64,000 nt of DNA, from NCBI RefSeq assembly GCF_032854445.1, contig NC_088303.1, positions 21,087,501 through 21,151,500 of the forward strand, given 5' to 3'. The translations under genes and the position numbers were made by a program. The first letter of the stretch is position 1, and every line of letters begins with the position of its first letter. This DNA is from Liolophura sinensis. Taxonomy: Eukaryota; Mollusca; Polyplacophora; Chitonida; Chitonidae. The notes below the pieces were generated by a model. That model was not told where the DNA came from. It made no database searches and worked only from the letters and a program-made list of their open reading frames with translations. Below are positions 41,929-52,865 of the stretch, piece by piece.

Positions 41929-42560
41929 GAAGACTATCGAGTGTTGGTGGATAAAATTCACACAACCAGGCTCATTATCTAGTGATGTTCAGTGCCACAT
42001 TACCTTTCAATACTTCAATACTTTTTTTACACTCAATTTAACAATATATGCAGGGTATCTAATTATGAATAAAAAATAGTAAATCTGGGCACTAATCCTT
42101 TAAGACTTTTGAAACAACTCATAAATTATTTCTTTGTTCTGTTTGATGCTTTCTTTTGTTTAAACATATTTTTTAAAAATATTTGTTGTTGTTGCTTTTT
42201 TAAGACGGAAAGATGGGATTTCAAGGTTACATTTTGTGTCAGGTTCTGATTCTAGTCCATTATTCATTACTCTCTATGTCTTCAGCTACAATAAATGTAT
42301 ATGTATAAATAAATCTCAAACATATATGCACTGTGGAAATGCATGCAACCATCTTTGAGTATTGAACTCCAATGATCGACACAGTGCATACTGCCAGTAA
42401 ACTTAGTTTTGTGTTTTCATTTGTTTGTTTTTTTAAATGTTTTTTGTTGTTTCTTTTATGAAAGGGAAGGATGAGATTCCAAGGTTACGTTTTGTATAAA
42501 TTCACAAACTATGAGAATAAAGCATACAAAGTGTATAACTGGTTGTTAAGTGCATGTCAT

Positions 42561-42663
42561 TTTATTTATTTCATTGGTGTTATACTTCATACTGAAGAAT
42601 ATTTCGCTTATCCGACAGGGGCCAACATTATGGTGGTTGGAAACCTGACAGAACTCCGGGGGT
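42561..42663 (-). repeat. SINE family A, 3' fragment (left arm of an inverted pair)
   Basis: Tail (tttatttatttcattggtgt) and core in minus orientation. A plus-orientation fragment follows at 42702, giving a head-to-head pair. Confidence 0.8.
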
Positions 42664-42701
42664 ATATGAATACATATACTAAGATCAACGACCCTTCTGG
42701 T

Positions 42702-42791
42702 CGTGGGCTTCTCCCTCGCTGTGTCCGGTTTCCTCCCACCATAATGTTGGCCGCAGTGGTATAAGTACGATGTAAAAATAAATAAATAAAT
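42702..42791 (+). repeat. SINE family A, 3' fragment (right arm of an inverted pair)
   Basis: Contains cctcccaccataatgttggc and the A/T tail; part of the usual tail block is deleted. The pair with 42561-42663 could fold into a hairpin. Confidence 0.8.
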
Positions 42792-42882
42792 CACCACCCC
42801 TTCAGATATATATTTGTCAAAGCGGTAGTTGAATATTAACCACATCAACATTTATATATTTGAAAGGATATTTTCTTTATAG

Positions 42883-43241
42883 GACTGGCCCCGATGGCTC
42901 AGTTGGTAGAGCATCCGCTTCGGGGTTACGGTAGATGGTGAGTCCTGGGCTGGGTCAAACCTAAGACCTTAAAAGACAAATTTGTAACTTCCTCAAATTA
43001 CGTTCAGCATGAAGGAGATAGTGCAACGACTGGTTGATCCGTATCAGTATAATGGCTCTGGTCGGGCGGCTTACTTGTCTTCGGTAAGTCGTCTCAGTGA
43101 AGCAGCACTAGATAAAAGAGCGGTGGAAATCCGCCCTGCAAACAAGGAGGCACATTACATGCACGCTAAGGACTCCTTTGTTATCATTGGATTGAAAAAG
43201 GGTACGACGTTAAAACCCTAAGTACTCACTCACTCACTCAC
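42883..43241 (+). repeat. SINE family C, full length
   Basis: tRNA-like head (gatggctcagttggtagagc, a good A box), body words cgtatcagtataatggctc and gcagcactagataaaagagc, and an actcactcac tail. It is the clearest copy of this family in the window. Confidence 0.88.
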
Positions 43242-43991
43242 TTAATAGGATTTATATACAAAAATACACATGAAAGAGGGTATAGATATATTAGCGGATA
43301 ATATTTATGCAAAGACGGTAATTTATTTCGAAGCATATTTCTGTATGTTTATATATATATTATATATATATGTTTATATATGAATATATATTAGTAAAAA
43401 CAAGCATGTCTCTATACAGAACAGATGCCTTTACCAAAATAAAAAAAAATATTCCTATTCAAACATATGTGTAGTACCATTCTGCACTCTTTATATTTAT
43501 AATCCTTTTAAAATAATTATATAAACCTATTTAATGAGTTTCCATAGTTTAAACAGACAATTCAATTATAAATCAAATAACAGGCAACATTACGCAACAC
43601 ATAGTTTTCAGTCTGGAAGCCTTCATCAAAGGAAATCGTGAAACGATAACCGTTTTAACTCATCCTAGGCCACACGTCTTCAGACGCGTTCTTTGTTCAC
43701 TCGTTATCACGCATGTATCTCTCAGACAAAATCGAGTCGATGGTTAAATAATTATATTAACCTTCCATGGTTTACGCATGCAATTCAATTATAAATAAAA
43801 TAACGGGCAATATTAAGCAACCTCCCAGGCCATTATATTTAAAATGATTACTCCTAAGCAAACTATTGGGAGAAATCTATCAGTATTTTAAACTGTCCAA
43901 CAGACGAGCTAATATGCAAATGAGGCGGCTTAGAGCCTGGACCTGCAAAGATTGGGATAAACAATAATTCTGCTATTTTCTTTACTTTCAG
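43242..43991. other. AT-rich stretch upstream of the Crypton remnant
   Basis: Contains (TA)-rich tracts near 43351-43395 and a short duplicated theme (aattcaattataaat at about 43559 and 43784). No gene is seen; the minus-strand ORF at 43863-44102 is an antisense shadow of the remnant. Confidence 0.4.
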
Positions 43992-46040
43992 CTTTTCTTC
44001 CTCCACTAGAAAGGAAGTCAAATGGACAGCGGAATTACTTGAGAGTTGGCAAAGTTCGCGTAGTGAGATCGCGTTGTTTGACCAGTCCATTAGCCCCATC
44101 AAGCCGGCGTTGGAAAATATGGCTAAAGACGAGGTTTGCTACAGCATCGCACAGGGTCTTTGTGAGGCGAAGAAAGTATCTGGCGAAGAGTATCATGGAC
44201 ACTGTATGAACTAGTTATAAATTTGCAGCTCTATCTGGAAATCAATGGGAAAAGTTTCACTCTATTTAGGACTCTGCGTTTCTTCAACTTAATCACGTCA
44301 TGAAGGAACCGTCCGAGGAAGAGGTTACCACAAGAGGCCGTAAAGCTGCGGAAATTACTCTGTTGGAAGAAGAGCGGTTATGGGAACATGTGCTGGGATT
44401 TGATCCTCCACAGAATCTAGTCTATACGGTGCTTTACCTATTCGGATTAAACTTTGCTTTACGTGCCGCTACAGAGCACTGGAATCCGCGATGGACGAAT
44501 ACCCAGTTGCGCTGCTAGTCGCTAGATGATACAAACGGCCGTATATACCTTAGATACATGAAGGATGTTTCTAAAGGGAACTAGAGTGGCTTAAAACACC
44601 GGGATATAAAAAGGAAAGTCGTGTACGCCTATGGAGACTCGACAAACCAAAACGCATGCATCGTGCGGGCCAACCAGATGTACGACAGTCACTGGTGAGT
44701 ATTTAGAGTGGATTGTCGTTTTAATGCATGTATACGAAAGTGTGTGAGAGAACTGGTTAGCACAACACAGACTCTGGATATCCTCATCCACACTATATTT
44801 ACTATGTCCGCTTTCATTTGTCCAAAATCTTCTATAAAAGGGTAGTGACAATATTTACTATGTCCGCTTTCATTTGTCCAAAATCTTCTATAAAAGTGTA
44901 GTGACAATATTTACTATGTCCGCTTTCATTTGTCCAAAATCTTCTATAAAAGCGTAGTGATAATATTTACTATGTCCGCTTTCATTTGTCCAAAATCTTC
45001 TATGAAAGCGTAGTGACAATATTTACTATGTCCGCTTTCATTTGTCCAAAATCTTTTATGAAAGTGTAGTGACAATATTTACTATGTCCGCTTTCATTTG
45101 TCCAAAATCTTCTATAAAAGCGTAGTGACAATATTTACTACGTCCGCCTTCATTTGTCCAAAATCTTCTATAAAAGCGTAGTGGCAATATTTACTATGTC
45201 CGCCTTCATTTGTCCAAAATCTTCTATAAAAGGGTAGTGACAATATTTACTATGTCCGCTTTCATTTGTCCAAAATCTTCTATAAAAGCGTAGTGACAAT
45301 ATTTACTATGTCCGCCTTCATTTGTACAAAATCTTCTATAAAAGCGTAGTGACAATATTTACTATGTCCGCCTTCATTTGTCCAAAATCTTCTATAAAAG
45401 GGTAGTGACAATATTTACTATGTCCGCCTTCATTTGTCCAAAATCTTCTATAAAAGTGTAGTGACAATATTTACTATGTCCGCTTTCATTTGTCGAAAAT
45501 CTTCCATAAACGTGTAGCTGATAAAGTGGTATGGGTTCGAAACATCCGTCAGTAAACCATCTTATCAGTGAAATAATCCTGAGTAGGACGCATTGGTACC
45601 ATGTCAGACTGGGCTGTTAGTTCACTGTCGGGTAATGAGGGCATACAATACTTGAATGAGGCTTACATTTTACAATCAGCCGCGACGCTGTGTATTGTGA
45701 AATAAGCATTCCTTGGCGATTTTGTGTTTTCAGCCCCAAAGAGAGACCAGCCTTCTATCTTCGCTCCCTCGATTGTCCGAAAGGTGAAGTGTGGTTTTCC
45801 TCCCAGCCTATCGGTGTTAAAACTTGGGCGAAAACGGTTGGGCGCTTATGCGAACAGGCAGGCATGAAAGGCTTCCGCTCGAACCACTCGCTGCGTGCTA
45901 CTGCCGCCACCAGACTGTACGAGGCCGATGTGGATGAACATCTCATCACCGACATCACTGGCCATCGAAGTGTGGCAGTGAGGGAATACAAACGAACCAA
46001 CGACGACGATATTCTGTGGCACCTTTATTATTGCTGGTAG
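43992..46040 (+). pseudogene. Decayed Crypton-type tyrosine-recombinase gene with one intron
   Basis: Homology to the recombinase domain of Crypton transposons and their domesticated relatives (DUF3504/ZMYM-type C-termini) is clear. The first segment has KWTAELLESWQ, LFGLNFALRAATEHW (the upstream catalytic Arg region) and YLRYMKDVSK. The second has FRSNHSLRATAATRLYE and ITGHRSVAVREYKR, which supply His-x-x-Arg, His and the Tyr nucleophile. The segments are joined by a GT-AG intron (44695-45733) with consistent phase. Exon 1 is broken by frame changes near 44200 and 44265 and by in-frame TAG at 44516 and 44582; exon 2 is open. It is therefore a remnant, not a working gene. Most of the intron is a 56-bp array. 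Confidence 0.85.
44791..45518 (+). repeat. 56-bp minisatellite, 13 copies, in the intron of the Crypton remnant
   Basis: The unit contains atttactatgtccgctttca followed by tttgtccaaaatcttctata. Copies differ at a few sites (ctttc/ccttc, gggt/gcgt/gtgt). Antisense ORFs across it are artefacts. Confidence 0.97.
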
Positions 46041-46316
46041 AGTTGGTCGCAAAAATCCTGTTCCCGCAAAAATTGTTAAAATTGACGACGGTTAAACTTC
46101 GACTACATGTTTGACTGTAGAACGAAACCTTACTATGCCACATATAACTGTAAATGTTAATGTGAAAAACTGAAATAAATGTGCCCAGTAATAGGGCTGT
46201 ACGTAAACTTTCACGTACATTCTGTTCACCCCATTGTATTGAAATTCAGTACTGCTTTACTTAAAATTTGAGTAATATCTGGAGAATCGTGAATAGGAAT
46301 TTGAAGTGTAGTTGTA

Positions 46317-46425
46317 GTCCATGTTCTAACACCAAGATGACTTTTGTATTGGGTTGATGTCTTACTTGGGCAACAATGACACCCGACCCTGTATGAAAGC
46401 CATCTTGGTGTCAGAACACGGACTA
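46317..46425. repeat. Small inverted repeat (arms about 25 bp)
   Basis: The left arm gtccatgttctaacaccaag pairs with the right arm cttggtgtcagaacacggac, with two mismatches, around a loop of roughly 60 bp. Confidence 0.75.
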
Positions 46426-46518
46426 GTATAGGCCCAGTTGATGACAAAACACACCTGTCGATTCGCAAACAATAATCGGCAGCGCACACAATAACGTGAC
46501 GTCACTACTGACGTTTAA

Positions 46519-46620
46519 ATAAGAGAAACGCCTTGCAAATGATGATTCTTGAAAAACAATCGGCTCCGCGCCTCGCCCATTATTTTTCAAGAATCGTCAT
46601 TTACTCGGCGTTTCTCTACT
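46519..46620. repeat. Palindromic foldback element, about 100 bp
   Basis: Both ends read agagaaacgcc when viewed inward, and the arms continue through gattcttgaaaaa-like sequence to a GC-rich centre (cggctccgcgcctcgccc). This fits a non-autonomous hairpin element. Confidence 0.75.
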
Positions 46621-47493
46621 ACGTAAGACAAACGCATGGGCTAGAAAAATACAGATCCTTTTAAATTGTTCACATCTCGAAAGAGACTAAGCAAGCCTTT
46701 TGTACATCTAGACCAAGACTTAGCAATGTTCTGGCAACAGCACAGTCAGCTCAATAAATAGGTTCATTGTTCATGTCAATAACAAGTTTAGTGATAAAAA
46801 ATACATGTACTGTTAGATTTATTTTAGTACAAAGGAAGGTCTGGTGGAATAGAAATTTGTAGATATCTGACATTAAGAGAAGAATAAATGTGTCGATTCT
46901 ACGTCTGCAGGGTAATAAACAACAGTTTAGGGCCTATCTCAGCTAGGCTGTGTTGTGAATGTCATTTGCTCTTCATTGTTGATTGCGTTATAAGGCCACT
47001 GAAAATTATCCTCTTCATTGAAACCAAATAATTTGATGGTGATTGTAAGTAGGTTAAGATGCATATTTGAACTGCATGGAGAAATGTTTATTTTGCAAGC
47101 TAACTTATTTTCTTAGAACATTGTTTGTCAATTTTTAAATACAGAGAAAATATGTATATATTTTTATATATATACACGCAATATAAATATATGGATACTT
47201 TTAAGAGAACAATAATTTTCAATGATTTTCTTTGAATGTCTTGACTTTTCTGGCCTCTGTTCTGTACGTGGTTTTCCGAGTGTGTGCAATCCCTGTTGTC
47301 CAGGCTGTCTTAATATAGGGACCTGGAAACTCACTCTGAAATTGTGACGTTATAGTATATCCCGCAGTGCAGAAAAGAAAACAATGAGCTCTTCACTGAT
47401 TACATCCGCTGTTTGGACAGGCAGAGCCCCAAGGCGAGGGAAGCCGTTGTAATGGTTTATATTAAGTTTAGTTCCCTCTCAAGAGTCCGTGTA

Positions 47494-47725
47494 TTAACCG
47501 GGACCATCGCATAAAACAGAAATGGGCATGCCAAAGGCGTACAGACCGCTGGGGTAAGCTTTATTATTCCAGGCTAAATTGATATCCGATTGCTCTGTTA
47601 AATTGTTGTTACAGTCCAGGACACAGAATGATCTAATGATTTGCCGTCTTGAAATGACGAGCGTTGTAGGAATTGCCCGCTGTTCAGTTCCGAGGACTAC
47701 AGGTACATGTGCCTCTTGACATATC
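47494..47725 (-). CDS. Unrecognised exon-like ORF
   Basis: The minus-strand frame is open for about 75 codons after a plausible acceptor (CCTGTAG| near 47698) and ends at a stop at the edge of a weak donor. It contains SFCVLDCNNN and GLYAFGMPISVLCDG, three cysteines and ordinary amino-acid composition. I see no named domain. It could be an exon of the minus-strand secreted gene to its right or chance. Confidence 0.2.
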
Positions 47726-47733
47726 ATACTCAC

Positions 47734-49454
47734 AGGCGTACCGTATGATCTTTTCCGGTACCTTATTGAGATCTCACGTACGCAGTTGTTACTCTCCGAT
47801 AAACATAGTTAGCTTAATTCACTGAAGTTTTAATATTTAGGACATGTATAGAACGAAAAACCACAGTTGGTTTCTGCTTGTAAGTATTCTGTATATCGCG
47901 CCTAAGGTAAAAATATAACCAGGTAGCCTGCATATTCCTCGCGTGGGCGTAAAAGTTCAAAAGCTTCAGGTTGTACGCCGAATGTACGCTGTGATTTTAC
48001 CATTTTTTAAAAAAACTTTCATCTCTAATTCACCGTCATCACCCCGGTTGAGGTGACAAGTATGTAACCTTTTTATGACATTGGATGGCTTAGTCCTTAA
48101 GCACCAAGGTCGTTAAGGAAACGGTGAACTGATTTCCTAACGAATAAAATTTATTGGCGCGGCAATCGTAATGTGGCGTAGCAAACCGCAAATCTTTAGC
48201 AAGCAACTGACGAGCCTCTCCGCGAATGTCTTAGAAATATTCACATAATATTAATCAAACATAAGTAGTGTTCAATAAACTTTACAGAGATTACACAAAT
48301 GGGCACACAAGTGTTGCTGACCGCTAAAACTCACCCATATCCTTTCGAACTGCGGCAGCGGGGATTCTGCTCGTTCCCAGCTCAAAGCTAGGTTTGAACC
48401 CCACCTTCGTGTTTCCTTCCTTCACAAATGCATGTGAATAGGACCTGAGCGAATGACTATATCACTAATCGATGATAATTTTAGTTCATATTTTTGTTAC
48501 TTTTTGGGGCAGTGAGTTAAGTTTTTGAAGCTGCACTTTAAAAATGATTTCATAACTAAAATAATAGGATCTAGTGATACTTCACGGCTGTTTAGATATA
48601 ACTATGTATTATTACGTGACTTACACTCAAAACAATCCGTTAGTTTTAACAGAAAGTCTGTTATCAGAGTGATATATTACTTCTCTATAACATAATACCG
48701 TGTCATATTCAACATTTTCAGTCTCATAGAATCTTTATGTTCAATAAACAGAAATTTGTGCTGTGTTTAACAGAATAATCTGCTGCAATAACATAATACA
48801 TTCTAGCATAACTCAGTCAACCGATTTTCTGACAGATTTAACAGGTTATTTTTTTGAGCATACATGAACTTTAAGGCGTTGTAAGAGTATATTCTGTAAT
48901 GATCTTAACGTTACAAAACATAAGGTATCACTGAACCGAAATGTTGAAAAATAAATGTAAATGAAAGCATTCAACTATATTTTTGGCTAAACAGATAATG
49001 TGAGCATAAATGATGTAGCGACGCCAGTACCATTTAAAGAGCCGGAGAAAACTTTGCCCAAAACTAGCTTCATTTATTTTTACAATTTTTATTGTGCAAT
49101 AGAATGCATTTAAACTAGGACAAAATATGGTGGCCTGTTCGTACCACATCTAAGTGATGTGACGTCAAATAATTTTTTTCAAAAGAATCTCCCCTACTTT
49201 TCTTGAACATTTTGAAAATTGCTAAATCGTTAAATAAAGCTAAAAAAGACCTTGTTGCAAAACTACGACTTTTCTCTAGGGATTAAACGCGAGGGCGTCA
49301 CTTTCTTATCGTCAAGTTGCTGAGCGTGTGGTAATTACCACGTTGACGAAGTTCTCGTAAATTTAGGCTGGACGTACCGTAGTTATATGCTATCTAGCGA
49401 AAATGTACCGCAATCCGTAATTCCCACCCTGATTTCGACCTCTAGCCTTCATAT
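47734..49454. other. No gene or structured repeat seen
   Basis: AT-rich sequence. Short ORFs on both strands have no domain or splice context that I can support. Confidence 0.4.
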
Positions 49455-49571
49455 TATTTATTTATTTATGTATGTATTTATTTATTTATTTGGTATTATA
49501 CGCCATACTCAAGAATATTTCACATATACGAAGGTGGCCAGCATTATGGTGGGAGGAAACCGGTCAGAGGG
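49455..49571 (-). repeat. SINE family A, 3' fragment
   Basis: (attt)n tail, then ttatacgccatactcaagaa and agcattatggtgggaggaaa; cut off at about 49571. Confidence 0.85.
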
Positions 49572-49718
49572 GATTTATTGGTTAACTTTGCAATTGCAAT
49601 TGGGTAACTTTAGGTTTGCCACAACTGCTCCAGTAGATACGAACAAACGTCTGTACAATCGCCGCAAATGTCACCCACGTCAAATCTGCAGAGTTGACCG
49701 CCGCACCTTTCGGTTTAG

Positions 49719-49920
49719 CCCACACAACTGTGTTCCAGGTCAAGGCAGAAGCACTAGGGAAGGCCGTTCCCAGATCTCATCTCTAATCCGCTAGCTCACC
49801 TGAATATGTTACTGGCCATCATCGTGTTACCACCTTCTAGTGGGTAATGTGGACAAGTCTTGATTAGAGAGCGAGTTTCCCTAGTGCTTCTGCTTGATAT
49901 GGAGCGCAGTTGTGGTGACG
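49719..49920. repeat. Foldback element with arms of about 60 bp
   Basis: Left arm words cacaactgtgttcc and gcagaagcactagggaa are mirrored by ttccctagtgcttctgc and ggagcgcagttgtgg on the right, with about 70 bp between the arms. Confidence 0.75.
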
Positions 49921-51700
49921 CGTGTGCTGAATTTAAAGGTGGGGATCAACTTTCAACTTTAATTTACAGGGTAACATTTACATCGATGGTACATACGTCA
50001 GTTTAGTATCCGTTCGAGCAGTTACCCCAGCACTATAGATGTATCTTCGAACCAGGGTCACGTTTCACAAAAGATTAGTTCAGTAAATTGCTTAAGTACG
50101 TAGTTTTTTGCCTGGAATGTTTCTGGATAAAATTTAAGTCAAACACTTCATAAACATAGTATTAAGAAGTTTCATGTTACTGGGGCCAAAGCAGAAAGTT
50201 TGTTTACTTAGTATCTCCTGGGAGACCAGTGACAGAATATTTATCAAGTAATCTAAGAGCATGTATAGCAGTTGCGTCACTGTTTATGTATTCTGAAAAA
50301 AAAGAGGATACTTTATAACGTTGTAGCTTTTCGTAGATATATCCCTGGGGATGGTAGTGATGTCTTTGCCATGGATGTATTCCGGAAGGCTTATATTTTA
50401 AATAATTACTGTGTACTGAGCTCTTAAGGTGATGGACACTTGATGAACCTCATACACAGATGCTGCAAAATTGTGCTGCATAAATGGCTTGAATAAAAAA
50501 TGCGGGTGTGACATTTACATAAGAGAACACTTGTTTTTGCAAAATTCCACGGGGAAGGGCTAACCAGTGCTAATGTCGTGAAGTGTAAGTAACTAACTGA
50601 CAGAAAAATAGATTTACCACAGCTCAAACCACTGACTTTATGTCGTTAATGTGTCATCCGGGGGAAGGAATTTGGGAAAATATTGCACTGATTTCATGTC
50701 GAAAATGCATGTACTTTTCTAACTGAGTGTACAAATATCAACCATGACGTGATTCACACAGTTATGAAGTTATCACTGTCGTATTTTTATAGCACTCACT
50801 ATAACTGCGTGACTTAAGGTATTTTTGGAGACTGGGTTTGCCTTGAGTCATGTAATGTTAAATTACAGCATTCCAGCCTCTAGTGAGAAACAAAAAAAAG
50901 GAAAGAAAGTGATGTGCCTGGAAATTGACCCAGAAAAAACAACATTTTGTTCTAAGGAATTGATCAAAATGACAAAAATGAAAACACAGAATCGGTTGTC
51001 CGTGACTTCCTAGCATCTGAAATGGGCTTAGACAAAGAATGAACACAAAACTTACTGACTGGTAATGTACATCGTCTACCTAAATATAATAATCCATGGA
51101 CTCTCCTCTAACAATAACAATGAAACTAGTACATGTCAAGGATAATGATATGAATCTTAAACATACTATTGCTCTTCGTAGAAAGAAAAAGAGCGTTCGA
51201 ACCACCTGAACTAAAGATAGATAGGGTTAGGCTGGGCAATGTAGCATAAAACCTCCGGACATCTCAGGGCAAACAAATCAGGATAAGGGTGGCAGACACA
51301 ACTGTGGCATAGAACCACGGAAAAGCCATACAGGATAAGATACATGTGCTATTATGGGAATCTTTATTGTACATGTATCTTTGATACAGTCATGGTGATT
51401 ATAGAAGAATTTTCCCAACAGCTACCTTCCCCAAGGGAAAACATTTGATATCTTCTCTGAAATTATCTCCCTGCAGGGATCCTGAAAATTACTGCGTAAA
51501 CTACTACCAGTCATTTATGTGTAATACTTGACGAATTCTCGACAAATAATACACTGTCATCTAATTTTGTTTTGGTAGATCTCTGTGTAACACGTTCATA
51601 ACCTGAATGCATTACCCAGTGTTTTAACTGTAGCAGTGCATAAAATGACAAACATTACAATTACCTCCCTTACCTCCTGTGGTAAATATCGGTTTAGAAT
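49921..51700. other. No gene; one foldback-like element at about 50054-50190
   Basis: 50054-50073 (agggtcacgtttcacaaaag) with an opposite end gtttcatgttactggggcc near 50172-50190 resembles elements at 36 and 2964. No exon is supported elsewhere in this stretch. Confidence 0.45.
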
Positions 51701-51714
51701 TGTACAGTGTCATA

Positions 51715-51955
51715 AGCCATATTCCTGGTGGCCAGATATTTCATCCTCGCTTCCTTTGCAGAACACCTGACGAATGCAGAACACCTGACGAATGGAGAAC
51801 ATCTGAGGAATCTTGACCAAATCCCTTACCTAAATATCTATTGACAACTATACACAGTTTCATACGTCACATATGCATATGGTGGGCGGATATTTCATGC
51901 CCACTTCCTCCACAGAGCACCCGATGAACCCTGACCAAATCCCTTACCTTCTGTA
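51715..51955 (+). repeat. Imperfect 120-bp tandem duplication with an internal short repeat
   Basis: gaccaaatcccttacct occurs at about 51818 and 51938, preceded in both by similar gatatttcat and cttcctcagag-like words. Inside the first copy, a short unit (gaacacctgacgaat) is repeated about three times. Confidence 0.65.
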
Positions 51956-52865
51956 TTTTGTAAACCATGTGTGTTATGTATGCCTGTTGAGTAACTGTCT
52001 TGTGATATGTTCAGTAAGTACTTGTAGCTGGTGTTTATGAACCCTAGCTGTGTTGTGTATGACTGCACTTGTACTTGGTGACTATCCTACTTGTATATGT
52101 CTGATAATTTCTGAGTATTATAAACATACTTACAGTAGCACACTCATCAAATACATAATAATCTGTTTTACAATTTTACTCTTTGTATGATAGCTGCGTG
52201 TATGGTGTGCTGGACATACGCATGTGGTTTGTTTACCACTGCACATAAGCCTCATGTGGTATATATGCTGATGACAGTGTATATCTAATGTCATAAGCAT
52301 TCCGTGGTTGTCTCCATCTTCTTTGCATGTTGTCAAGACTAAGATATGAATCCTAGTACAGTGCCTGTATCTATCATGCCTATGCACTCTTAGTAAACAT
52401 TTTATAATGCTGAATTTTATTTATTAGTATGTGGGTTACGCCATTATGACACAGCCGTTATGTCCATCAAGAATTCTACTTTGTGACCATTATGAGTGTG
52501 TAATCTTAACGTATCCCCGTGGGGTCAGTCTATTCAAATCAAAGCCAGGTTTCTTTGAAGGAAGCCCACCACGGTGCCTCTCTTGTTCTTTTTAATTATT
52601 TGCATATACGTTTGTTGTGGAATGTTATGCTGTGAACGACCCTTTTTTTGGGAGTGGCAACGCCAGCTCGTGCTCATTCAAGCATTATTCATTTCACTAT
52701 GGAATACATACATGTTATCTCTCAGCTGTTTGTCACGTGCCTTGTACTGGGCTCTGCATGTGTGTGTCGTTTGCACTGAGTGTGTGCAAAACTATGATAC
52801 TTGATTATTACTCTCTGTTCTCATTTGATATACCTTCCTATTATATGACAAATAATGTCTGACAC
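51956..52865. other. No gene seen; 5' flank of the LINE remnant
   Basis: Overlapping plus-strand ORFs at 52574-52862 are rich in hydrophobic residues and Cys but have no domain or splice signals that persuade me. Confidence 0.35.

Larger units (their letters stand above)
46041..47493. other. No gene; two foldback elements
   Basis: Apart from the hairpins at 46317-46425 and 46519-46620, the sequence is AT-rich with no supported exon. Confidence 0.45.

Noticed and set aside
44591-44907. Antisense ORFs with repeated MSLHFYRRFWTNESGHSKY-like peptide
   Set aside because: Product of the 56-bp minisatellite read on the minus strand.
49387-49794. 135-codon ORF on the plus strand
   Set aside because: It runs through a SINE tail and one arm of a foldback element; no domain and an atypical start.
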